In this document: positions 15,634 through 23,725 of the stretch, piece after piece
Position numbering within the stretch: position 1 is the stretch's first letter
How the letters are laid out: every line of letters begins with the position of its first letter
Assembly (NCBI GenBank): GCA_003152325.1
Contig: PLZX01000336.1
Coordinates: 13,177-45,511 of the forward strand
DNA from: Bryobacterales bacterium
GTDB taxonomy: Bacteria > Acidobacteriota > Terriglobia > Bryobacterales > Bryobacteraceae
Reading direction: 5' to 3'
Length of the DNA: 32,335 nt
Made by a program: the position numbers and the translations under genes
Notes under the pieces: generated by a model
What the model saw: only the letters and a program-made list of their open reading frames with translations
Database searches by the model: none
What the model was told of the DNA's origin: nothing

Positions 15634-17409
15634 ATGATATTCCCGGCCATGCGTGACTCCGCTATCGCGGCTTTTTTGTGTGTGGTGCCGATGCTAGCCT
15701 GGGGGCCGGCCCTGATCGAAGGGTTCCAGGGCCAATCGACCGCAACGCGACCGGCCAAGGCTGCGAGCATTCAAACCAAGCTTGCTCCGATCCAGGTGGA
15801 TTTCCGCGATGTCGCCGAGAAGGCCGGTCTCACCGCCATCAATGTCACCGGCGGCTCGGACCACAAGAAGTACATCCTGGAAAGCACGGACGCCGGAGTC
15901 GCGATCTTCGATTTCGACAATGACGGGCTGATGGACGTATTCCTGGTCAACGGGACCACGCTCGACGGCAAGGGCCCGGGCGAGAAGTCGACCAGCCACC
16001 TGTACCGCAATCTCGGCAACCTGCGCTTCGAGGACGTCACGGCGAAATCCGGCCTGGGGCGCACTGGCTGGGGACAGGGCGCCTGCGTCGGCGACTATGA
16101 CAACGATGGGCTGCGCGATCTGTTCGTGACCTACTACGGCCACAGCGTGCTGTATCACAACGAAGGCGGCGGAGTGTTCCGCGACGTCACCAAAGAAGCG
16201 GGGCTCAGTTCCGATGCGGTCCGCTGGGATACCGGCTGCTCGTTCGTCGATTACGATCTCGACGGGAAACTCGACTTGGTGGTCACCGGCTACCTGGACT
16301 TCGATCGCACACGCATTCCCGAACCGGGCGCCAAGAGCACCTGCCAGTGGAAAGGCGTGCCGGTGTTCTGCGGTCCGCGAGGTCTGCCGCCCGGCCGCAA
16401 TTTCCTGTTTCACAACAAAGGGGACGGCAAGTTCGAGGATGTATCGGCGCCGAGCGGAATCGGCCAGCCGACGGGCTGCTACGGTTTCACCGTCGTGGCT
16501 TCGGATTTCGACAACGACGGCTATCCCGATCTGTACGTCGCCTGCGATGCCCGGCCCAGTCTGCTGTATCACAACCGGAAGAACGGGACTTTTGAAGAGA
16601 TCGGCATTCTCTCCGGCACCGCGCTGAACGAGGATGGGGAGGAACAGGCCGGCATGGGCGTCGCCGTGGCGGACTACGACGAGGATGGCTACTTCGACAT
16701 CCTCAAAACCAATTTCAGCGAGGACACGCCGAACCTGTACCACAACTCCAAAGACGGGAGCTTTTTCGATGAGGTGTATGCCGCCGGACTCGGCGTGCGC
16801 AACCAGTTCCTCGGCTGGGGAGCGCTATTCCTGGACGTCGATCACGACGGGCGCAAGGATATTCTGCTGGTGAACGGGCACGTGTTCCCGGAGGTCGACC
16901 GGATGTCGGGCGGGCCGAAATACCGCCAGCAGCGCCTGTTGTTCTGGAACGTCGGTGGCGGGAAGTTCAAGGATCTGTCGGATTCAGCGGGTCCGGGGAT
17001 CAAGGCGGCATGGTCCTCGAGGGGAGCCGCGGCGGGCGATCTCGATAACGACGGCTCGCTCGAAGTGGTGATCAACAATCTCGGAAACCGCCCGAGCCTA
17101 TTGAAGAACTTCGGGACGAAGAAGAACTGGCTGCTGGTGCAACTCCGCGGCGTGCAATGCAACCGGGATGCCGTGGGAGCGCGCGCATACGTATTTGTCG
17201 GCGCACGGAAACTGTCGGGCGAGGTCCAGAGCGGCGCCAGTTTCCTTTCGCAGAACGATTCGCGGCTGCACTTCGGATTGGCCGAGGAGGCCAGCTATAG
17301 CCGGATCGAGGTGAAATGGCCGGGAGGAGAGACAGAGACCTTCCCCGGCGGTGCGGCGAACAAGATCGTGCTGCTGGAACAAGGGAAAGGGTCTCTTAAG
17401 GCGCGCTGA
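15634..17409 (+). CDS. FG-GAP/VCBS repeat protein with C-terminal ASPIC/UnbV domain
   Basis: This 591-residue secreted protein is probably a beta-propeller. After a signal peptide (about 1-24) come seven Asp-rich calcium-loop repeats: DFDNDGLMD, DYDNDGLRD, DYDLDGKLD, DFDNDGYPD, DYDEDGYFD, DVDHDGRKD and DLDNDGSLE. The last roughly 100 residues are an ASPIC/UnbV domain (NWLLVQLRGVQCNRDAVGA, then GASFLSQNDSRLHFGL and IEVKWPGGETE). The family is very expanded in Acidobacteriota and often sits beside TPR proteins. Binding of extracellular polymers or scaffolding is assumed, with no enzyme activity shown. It follows the cytochrome gene by 47 bases, likely in the same transcript. Its stop lies 13 bases from the end of the convergent TPR gene. 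Start choice between ATG 15634 and 15649 is uncertain. Confidence 0.92.
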   Translation: MIFPAMRDSAIAAFLCVVPMLAWGPALIEGFQGQSTATRPAKAASIQTKLAPIQVDFRDVAEKAGLTAINVTGGSDHKKYILESTDAGVAIFDFDNDGLMDVFLVNGTTLDGKGPGEKSTSHLYRNLGNLRFEDVTAKSGLGRTGWGQGACVGDYDNDGLRDLFVTYYGHSVLYHNEGGGVFRDVTKEAGLSSDAVRWDTGCSFVDYDLDGKLDLVVTGYLDFDRTRIPEPGAKSTCQWKGVPVFCGPRGLPPGRNFLFHNKGDGKFEDVSAPSGIGQPTGCYGFTVVASDFDNDGYPDLYVACDARPSLLYHNRKNGTFEEIGILSGTALNEDGEEQAGMGVAVADYDEDGYFDILKTNFSEDTPNLYHNSKDGSFFDEVYAAGLGVRNQFLGWGALFLDVDHDGRKDILLVNGHVFPEVDRMSGGPKYRQQRLLFWNVGGGKFKDLSDSAGPGIKAAWSSRGAAAGDLDNDGSLEVVINNLGNRPSLLKNFGTKKNWLLVQLRGVQCNRDAVGARAYVFVGARKLSGEVQSGASFLSQNDSRLHFGLAEEASYSRIEVKWPGGETETFPGGAANKIVLLEQGKGSLKAR

Positions 17410-17422
17410 ACCCTTGCGCGCT

Positions 17423-18988
17423 TCACTTCGCGACCGTGTGCTCGTTCGAGGCGGCGCCTTCGCGAATGAGACGCTTCATCTCATCATTCGGGTCGATCCC
17501 GTCCTTCTGATGGCGCAGCTTGACGACGCGGGCGAGCATTTCCTGAGCCCGGGCTGCGTCACCCATTCGACGATACGCCTGGCCAAGCTGATACGCCGCT
17601 GTGGCGTCCTCGGGATCGAGCTTCACCGCCGTTTCGAGGTGCTCAATCGCAGCGCCGACCTCTCCGCTCTTCAGCAGCAGCTTCCCCATCTCAGCATGGG
17701 CGCGCGAAAACCGCGGGTTCAGGCGCACCGACGCTTCGAAGGCCGCTTTGGCCTCGCCCGTTTCCGCGCCCGAGCGGATCAGCGCGATCCCTAACATATA
17801 GGACAGCATGAAGTCATTCGGGTTCGATTTCACCCGCGCCCGCAGCACTTCCCCCGCTTTGGCCGTGTCTCCGCGCTGCATCCACGCAAACCCCAACATT
17901 ACATATGGCAGCGATTGCGAAGGGGAAAGACGGCTGGCCATCTCGAAATCTCCTTCGGCTTCCTGTGTGCGGCCTTGCTGCGCCAGCAACAAACCCCGAT
18001 GCAGGTGCAGACGGTAAGAGTCCGGCAGGTGCTTCAGTCCGATATCGGCGATTTCCAGGCCGAGTTCGTAGTTGGCGTTGTCGAGGCAAATGCCTATGAA
18101 GTCGGCATAGTTGTCTTCGGCCTCGGGTTCCAGTTCGGTGGCGGTCCGCAGCGCGTGATACGCCTTTTCGACCTGCCCGGTCTTCAGGTATGCTTCCGAG
18201 ACCAGGTTGTACAAGTCGGCGTGTCCCAGGCCGGCAGTGAAAAGCTCGCTCGAGAGTTGGATAGCTCCCGAGAAGTCACCTCCGCGGATAAGCATCAGGG
18301 TCTGATCATAGGCGGCGATATGCGGATCGTTCGCATGTGCGCGCGCGCGGCCAAAATATGGCGCCGCCTCCAGGTACGCCCCGGCTTTTCCCAGCAGGAT
18401 CCCGGCCTGGAATTGGTTTTTGGTGTCCTCTTCCGGGATGGCACCGAGGACAGCCGAAAGATCGTCTTTTCGGCCAGTCTCGAGCAGACACTCGGCGTAA
18501 TGCAGGATTACGGGGTACACCTTCGTCCGCCCTTTTTCGTAGTGCGCGGCCGCCTCCCCGAACTGCTTCACGACGAACGCGATCTCGCCCAGGTAAACGT
18601 GGGCGACCTCATCGTTTGGGGAGTGCTCGAGCACCGTCTCCAGGCCCACTTTGGCCTGATCCGCATGGCCCAGCGCAAACTCGTTGACCGAAAGGTTCGT
18701 CAGAGCCGGCAGGAATGCCGGATCCGCTTCGAGCGCCTGCCGGAAGCGCGCATTCGCCTTCTCGAGGTCGCCAGCGCCGCTGAGAGCGATGCCAAGCAGG
18801 TTCAGTGCCTTGAGGTTCTGCGGCGATTCCGCGGTCAGTTTCTCCAGCAATTCGATCGCGGCGGGGAAGCGCCCCTTCTGCAGCAGGGCGACCGCGCAAT
18901 CGTAGGGCGCCGCGCCGTTGCAGTCATCAGCGGCCCACGTAACCAGAGGAAACGCCGCGAGCAGGAACGGCAGGAGCCGAGATCGCAT
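17423..18988 (-). CDS. Exported tetratricopeptide-repeat protein
   Basis: This 521-residue protein has a signal peptide (MRSRLLPFLLAAFPLVTWAA) and then TPR repeats through almost the whole chain. Clear units include LKALNLLGIALSGAGDLEKA, FLPALTNLSVNEFALGHADQ and ATAAYQLGQAYRRMGDAARA. It has no catalytic motif, so a protein-interaction role in the periplasm is likely. It is transcribed convergently towards the UnbV gene with only 13 bases between their ends. The cytochrome-TPR, UnbV and TPR genes form a compact cluster that may act together. The start is ATG 18988, with a weak GAAAG upstream. Confidence 0.85.
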   Translation of the reverse strand: MRSRLLPFLLAAFPLVTWAADDCNGAAPYDCAVALLQKGRFPAAIELLEKLTAESPQNLKALNLLGIALSGAGDLEKANARFRQALEADPAFLPALTNLSVNEFALGHADQAKVGLETVLEHSPNDEVAHVYLGEIAFVVKQFGEAAAHYEKGRTKVYPVILHYAECLLETGRKDDLSAVLGAIPEEDTKNQFQAGILLGKAGAYLEAAPYFGRARAHANDPHIAAYDQTLMLIRGGDFSGAIQLSSELFTAGLGHADLYNLVSEAYLKTGQVEKAYHALRTATELEPEAEDNYADFIGICLDNANYELGLEIADIGLKHLPDSYRLHLHRGLLLAQQGRTQEAEGDFEMASRLSPSQSLPYVMLGFAWMQRGDTAKAGEVLRARVKSNPNDFMLSYMLGIALIRSGAETGEAKAAFEASVRLNPRFSRAHAEMGKLLLKSGEVGAAIEHLETAVKLDPEDATAAYQLGQAYRRMGDAARAQEMLARVVKLRHQKDGIDPNDEMKRLIREGAASNEHTVAK

Positions 18989-19173
18989 CGCAGCTATTCT
19001 TTCAGATCAAGACGGCATTCGCAACGAGGATTTGCGGGTGGGGCATGGCGCCTTAAGGTACCTTTTCCTTGGCTGGCCCTCCACTGCTCCAGAGGTCCAG
19101 ACGGGGCATTGGGACCAGGGTGTGAAGCTGAAAACACCGCATCCAACGGTATGGTTTGACCCAGGCCGCGCAT

Positions 19174-19187
19174 TTTACGGTTAGGAA
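19174..19187 (+). promoter_or_regulatory. Candidate operator repeat A (TTTACGGTTAGGAA)
   Basis: This site and the one at 19219 share a TTTA(A)C-GTTAGGAA pattern 45 bases apart. The core matches the TTAAC/GTTAA half-sites near the GH43 gene with one base lost. It may be a binding site for the local LacI-type regulator controlling the receptor; this is inferred. Confidence 0.4.
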
Positions 19188-19218
19188 ACCTCCTCTTTGA
19201 CCCCCGGCGTAGCGCCCA

Positions 19219-19233
19219 TTTAACCGTTAGGAA
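19219..19233 (+). promoter_or_regulatory. Candidate operator repeat B (TTTAACCGTTAGGAA)
   Basis: It contains TAACCGTTA, an inverted repeat around one base, and repeats the GTTAGGAA tail of the 19174 site. It lies 264 bases upstream of the receptor's ATG. Its similarity to TTAACGGTTAA at 6947 suggests one regulator for both loci. Confidence 0.45.
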
Positions 19234-19322
19234 TCGTCTCGACGACAGTCTTGGCGGATGGCCCGGTGCCGCGAGAATTATTGAAAAAATGGGGGTTGCC
19301 GATCTTGAGGTGATTGGTGAAT

Positions 19323-19360
19323 CCGACAGCGCAGGCCTGGAGGGGCAAAAGCGCTGTCGG
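19323..19360 (+). repeat. Perfect 10-base inverted repeat in the receptor leader
   Basis: CCGACAGCGC at 19323-19332 pairs exactly with GCGCTGTCGG at 19351-19360 around an 18-base loop containing CTGGAGGGG. It lies upstream of the possible -10 at 19405, so it may be a protein-binding site. It would be an RNA structure only if transcription starts further upstream. Confidence 0.5.
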
Positions 19361-19496
19361 GGATCAAATTGGAGAATAGTGGTCATATTTGTCTTGAACC
19401 GCTGTATACTACTGCAACTGAGATCGGCGGCTCCTGCCAAATCAGTGGGTACGGCATCCAGGGCACGACGAGCATCTGGAGCCGTGGAGGGTAATT

Positions 19497-22400
19497 ATGG
19501 AAGGCAACCGAATAGGGCGTCTTGTGTGCGCCAGTGCACTAATGTGCGGCTGCGTTTTCGGCCAGTCAACAACTGGCACTTTGCAGGGGACAGTGTTGGA
19601 CCCCGCCGGCGCGGCCGTGCCGAATGCAACCATCGTAATTAAAGATCCGAGTGCCGGTACAACTCGCAATGCCGTGTCCGGAACGGACGGGATCTTTATA
19701 TTAAACGGCGTCGAACCAGGTACATACAATTTGACGGTTACCGCCAAGGCCGGTTTCAAGACCTACTCTCTGGAGGCCATCGCCCTCTCGCCGAATGAGC
19801 GGCGCGATTTGGGCAAGATCGCGCTGACGATCGGATCGCTGACCGAGGAAGTTTCGGTCATCGCTACCAGCACGCCCATACAGACGTCTTCCGGCGAGAA
19901 CTCGAAGCTGATCGAGGCTGCCCAATTGAACAACATCACCATTAAGGGCCGTGATCTGTTCGAAATCCTGCAGACCGTTCCCGGCGTAACCTTTGGCAAC
20001 GCTCTGCTTTTTGGCAACGCCGCCGATGCTACCAGTAACGGGAGCAGCACTTTTGGCAGTCTGCAGATCAATGGCGGCGGTACCGCGCGCACCAACTTCG
20101 TCGTCGATGGCGTGCCGGACGTGGACAACGGCAATAACTCCCAGGTAGACTTCGAGCCCACCATGGACACCATCGCCGAGATCCGCGTGCTGACGTCCAA
20201 CTACCAGGCGGAGTTCGGCCACAGTTCCGGCGGCCAGATCAGTCTGATCACCAAGGGCGGCAGCAACTCATTCCACGGCAGCGCTTTCTACAACAAGCGG
20301 CATGAGATGTTTAATGCCAAAGACTATTTCACCAACTTGAACGGCAACCAGAAGACGATTTCCCGCTTCGGGGTATACGGCTTTACCATTGGCGGGCCGG
20401 TCTACATTCCCAAAGTCTGGAACGTGAACAAGAACAAGGTGTTCTTCTTCTTCTCCCAGGAATATACGAAGACGAAGCCGGCTAGCACCACGCAAGAGGC
20501 AATGGTGCCTACGGCAGCTCAGTTGCAGGGCAACTTCTATGACCGCTGCCTCGTCAACACCGGCGTAAACGGCGTTCCCTGCACGCCGGGTTACACCGAC
20601 AACAACGGGAATGACAGGAGCACCTTCCTGGTGAATCCGGCCGCCGGCAAGACTACGCTGGCTGGTGGTAATTTGAACACACTGATTGGTACCTCGGCCT
20701 ACAATTCGGCTTCTGCGGCCATTGGCCAGGCGATGCTGAAGTACCTCCCCTCGCCGAACCTCTGCACCGCGGCCGCCGGCATCTACAACGGCAATGCGAT
20801 CAGCCCCACGAATTGCCCCGCTGGCTTCTCCAACCACGCCATCTCGAATCCCTCGTGGAACTACGGCTTCAACTACATCTGGTCGGCCAACGAGGTCCAC
20901 CCGCGGCGCAACGACACGGCACGTATCGATTGGAACATCAACCAGAAAAATCGGCTGTTTGCCCGTTACTCGCAGGACTACGACGCCGACTTGACGAATT
21001 TTGGCATCCCAGTGAGAGATACCTCCGGCAACTATGCTCCAACCGCCGCGAACTTCACCAAGCCGGGCCACGGATACGCGATCGGCCTCACGACCACTCT
21101 CTCCGCAACCATGGTGAACGAGTTCACTTTTGGGAAGATTTTCAACGGAATCGGCTATTACGAGGCGAATGATAACCAAGTCCAACGGTCGAACATGGGC
21201 AATCCCCCCTCGTTCGATAATTTCGCCACCGATCCGCTGTTCAACAACACCGGAAAGCGGTGGTTGGCCGGCACCGGCCCGCTGAACTTCGCCGATTACG
21301 TCCCCACCGTCTCCTTTGGCGACTCTGCCAACCGCACCGAGACTGCCCCATCCACCAACCCCTGCTGGAATGGGTGTCCCTATACCAACAAGGCCGATTC
21401 GTGGACTTTCGCCGACAGTCTCACCAGGGTTGTGGGCAAGCACAACCTGAAGGCGGGCATTTACGTCGAGCGCACCTTCAAGGTGCAGGACGGCAGCCAA
21501 GGTAATTACCTGGGCGCCTATACCTTCGGCAACGACTCGACCGGACAGAACCCCCTCGACACGCAGGATGGCTTTGCCAATGCCTGGTTGGGCAACTACC
21601 GGCAATACTCGGAAGGCCAAAAGAACATCGGAGACTGGAAGTTCTGGCAGGTGGAGTTTTACGTGCAGGATTCCTGGCGCGTCAGCCCCCGCCTAACTCT
21701 CGATGTCGGCCTCCGCTTCTACGGCATGCCTCCGATTACCAACGTGGGCACCGGCCGGAACGCTTCGACGGAATTCGTCGCGTCCGCCTATAACCAAAAC
21801 CTGGCGGAGCGGCTCTACATTGGGGAGTGCGTCAACCCCACCACTAATGCGATCATTTCGACCGCCGGTGGTCCCTGTCCCAGCACCGCAACAACCAAGG
21901 CCTACGATCCAGTTAGCAATACCTTTGCCCTTGGGTCGTTAGTCGGAACGTTCGTTCCCAATTCGGTAGCCAACTATCCGTCTGGGGCGACTCCGTTCCC
22001 GGGTATGGTCATTGCCGGCACCAGTGCGGCGCTGCCCCAGAGCCTGTACACCGTGCCGCTCATTTCTCCGGCGGGCCGTCTCGGCTTCGCTTGGGACGTG
22101 TTCGGCAACGGCAAGACGGCCATTCGCGGCGGTATCGGTCAATTCCTGAACCGGCTCAGCTACAACCAAATCGCCAGCCCGGTTTCGTTCCAGCCCACTC
22201 TGCAAAGTCTGAACCTGTACAACGGAAACATCACCAATATCACGTCGGGCGCATCGTCGCTCGGCGCCGTTTCGCCGATTGGTATGAACGCCGATTTCGT
22301 GGGACACCAGCAAAACGAATCCACGTACAACGGTAGCCTGCAAGTTCAGCAAAAAGTAGGCTTCTCCACGGTGGTGGAGGCGTCCTGGGTGTTCGAACTG

Positions 22401-23600
22401 CGCCGCCACGTGCCGCTCAACTATCCGCTGGATTACTTCCCGCTCTACTCGCAGTTCAATAACGGCGCTGCCTGGGTGAATCCTACGACAGCGTACTTCC
22501 AAAACAATGCGCTGACGGGGTATACAGGTGGGAACAGCGGTCTGGGGCTGCTCGGCAACCAATACATCTTCAATTCGAGCGTGTGCCCCACCTGCGTCTC
22601 CGGTTATCCCTCCATCTCCGCCCAACAGTTCGAGGGGACCTCGAACTACGAGGCCTTGCAGGTCAACGTGCGGCGTAACATGACGAGGCGCCTTTCCTAC
22701 GGATTTGCTTTTACGTGGAACAAGTCAATGGGACCGTCGGGAGCTCTCCTCAACAACAATGACCCGGGCTTCACCCGCGACCCCCTCTTGCCGGACAAGT
22801 TCCGCAACTGGGGACCGTCCTACGCGAACACGCCGTTTTACTTTACGATCAACTCGGTGTACGAGATTCCGGGCCTCGGAGAGAAGCTGAACTTCAAACC
22901 GCTGGGTTGGGTTACCGATCACTGGGTCCTTTCCGGACTGTACCAGTGGCGCAGCGACCAGATGTCGTCGATACCTACCCCCACCTTCGCCAATACCAGC
23001 AACACCTGCTCCACCTCTACTAACTGCTACCCGCAGTGGAACTGGACAGGCACGCCTAACGACAACTACAGGGCGGTCGTCACCGGTGACTACCACCTGT
23101 CAAGCATCGGGGGGACCTTGCAGATCAACCCCGCTGCCAGCACGACGGGCACGCAGTCCGGCAGCCCGGCTACCTCGAGCTACCCCCTGAACGGAAACCC
23201 TGGCAACCAGATCATCAACACGGCGGCCTTCACCATTCCGTTCCCGTGCAGCCAGACACCTCAGGCCGACCCGCACTACGGCGTGGGCGAGAACCTGTCC
23301 TGCCTGGGCAACGCAGGTATCGGTCAGCTCCTCAACATCCCCGGCACCCGCGTCAGCAACCTGGATCTGACCATCACGAAGAATATCCCGCTGGGGAAAG
23401 AGGGACGCAGTCTCCAATTCCGCGCGGAGGCGTACAATCTCCCGAACCACACTCAGTTCTCTGCGTACAACATCACACCGTCGTACGACTGGCGGAACTG
23501 GCTGCAGGGCCGGCTGGTCCAGACCAACGCCAGTCTGAACCGTTTTACACAAACGCTGAACCCCCGGCAGATGGAGATGTCGCTGCGGCTGGTGTTCTGA
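19497..23600 (+). CDS. TonB-dependent receptor, Oar-like, with carboxypeptidase-regulatory N-domain
   Basis: This 1367-residue outer-membrane protein is likely to import large oligosaccharides using TonB energy. A signal peptide (about 1-23) leads to a CarboxypepD_reg-like beta-sandwich (about 25-110; GTLQGTVLDPAGAAVPNATI and GIFILNGVEPGTYNLTVTAK). A plug domain follows (about 125-260; LFEILQTVPGVTFG, then VDGVPDVDN and STFGSLQINGG), then a long 22-strand-type barrel. The chain ends in MEMSLRLVF, with a terminal Phe typical of Bam-assembled barrels. There is no neighbouring SusD-like lipoprotein, as is usual for acidobacterial receptors. The ATG has GGAGG 6 bases upstream. The gene stands alone between a regulatory leader and two hairpins, next to the GH31 operon. 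The substrate is inferred from context only. Confidence 0.92.
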   Translation: MEGNRIGRLVCASALMCGCVFGQSTTGTLQGTVLDPAGAAVPNATIVIKDPSAGTTRNAVSGTDGIFILNGVEPGTYNLTVTAKAGFKTYSLEAIALSPNERRDLGKIALTIGSLTEEVSVIATSTPIQTSSGENSKLIEAAQLNNITIKGRDLFEILQTVPGVTFGNALLFGNAADATSNGSSTFGSLQINGGGTARTNFVVDGVPDVDNGNNSQVDFEPTMDTIAEIRVLTSNYQAEFGHSSGGQISLITKGGSNSFHGSAFYNKRHEMFNAKDYFTNLNGNQKTISRFGVYGFTIGGPVYIPKVWNVNKNKVFFFFSQEYTKTKPASTTQEAMVPTAAQLQGNFYDRCLVNTGVNGVPCTPGYTDNNGNDRSTFLVNPAAGKTTLAGGNLNTLIGTSAYNSASAAIGQAMLKYLPSPNLCTAAAGIYNGNAISPTNCPAGFSNHAISNPSWNYGFNYIWSANEVHPRRNDTARIDWNINQKNRLFARYSQDYDADLTNFGIPVRDTSGNYAPTAANFTKPGHGYAIGLTTTLSATMVNEFTFGKIFNGIGYYEANDNQVQRSNMGNPPSFDNFATDPLFNNTGKRWLAGTGPLNFADYVPTVSFGDSANRTETAPSTNPCWNGCPYTNKADSWTFADSLTRVVGKHNLKAGIYVERTFKVQDGSQGNYLGAYTFGNDSTGQNPLDTQDGFANAWLGNYRQYSEGQKNIGDWKFWQVEFYVQDSWRVSPRLTLDVGLRFYGMPPITNVGTGRNASTEFVASAYNQNLAERLYIGECVNPTTNAIISTAGGPCPSTATTKAYDPVSNTFALGSLVGTFVPNSVANYPSGATPFPGMVIAGTSAALPQSLYTVPLISPAGRLGFAWDVFGNGKTAIRGGIGQFLNRLSYNQIASPVSFQPTLQSLNLYNGNITNITSGASSLGAVSPIGMNADFVGHQQNESTYNGSLQVQQKVGFSTVVEASWVFELRRHVPLNYPLDYFPLYSQFNNGAAWVNPTTAYFQNNALTGYTGGNSGLGLLGNQYIFNSSVCPTCVSGYPSISAQQFEGTSNYEALQVNVRRNMTRRLSYGFAFTWNKSMGPSGALLNNNDPGFTRDPLLPDKFRNWGPSYANTPFYFTINSVYEIPGLGEKLNFKPLGWVTDHWVLSGLYQWRSDQMSSIPTPTFANTSNTCSTSTNCYPQWNWTGTPNDNYRAVVTGDYHLSSIGGTLQINPAASTTGTQSGSPATSSYPLNGNPGNQIINTAAFTIPFPCSQTPQADPHYGVGENLSCLGNAGIGQLLNIPGTRVSNLDLTITKNIPLGKEGRSLQFRAEAYNLPNHTQFSAYNITPSYDWRNWLQGRLVQTNASLNRFTQTLNPRQMEMSLRLVF

Positions 23601-23610
23601 TACGAACTCG

Positions 23611-23630
23611 GTCAAGCCTTCGGGTTTGAC
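23611..23630 (+). terminator. Hairpin with TTCG tetraloop after the receptor gene
   Basis: GTCAAGCC and GGTTTGAC form an 8-base-pair stem (one G-T) closed by C(TTCG)G, an exceptionally stable tetraloop. It starts 11 bases after the receptor stop. No T-run follows, so it may protect the mRNA 3' end or help a second element terminate. Confidence 0.5.
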
Positions 23631-23645
23631 AGGGTAATGAATCGG

Positions 23646-23678
23646 GCCGGCTTTCCACCCATGAGGCGGAAAGCCGGC
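23646..23678. terminator. Bidirectional hairpin between convergent genes
   Basis: GCCGGCTTTCC and GGAAAGCCGGC form a perfect 11-base-pair stem around an 11-base loop. It lies between the ends of the receptor gene and the oppositely oriented GH31 gene, where a shared terminator is expected. The tail on the plus strand (ATGACTTCTTG) is only weakly T-rich. Confidence 0.6.
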
Positions 23679-23725
23679 ATGACTTCTTGACGATCAGTGC
23701 CCGGAGGCCGAGGCCGGAAGCCCGC

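Larger units (their letters stand above)
18989..19496. other. Long leader/intergenic region ahead of the TonB-dependent receptor
   Basis: This 508-base stretch between the divergent TPR and receptor genes contains no open frame that I recognise. It holds two direct repeats around a TTAACCGTTA-like core (19174 and 19219), a perfect 10-base inverted repeat (19323-19360), and a TATACT at 19405-19410 that could be a -10 element, although no good -35 lies 17 bases upstream. The receptor's ribosome binding site GGAGG is at 19486-19490, 6 bases before the ATG. Confidence 0.55.
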
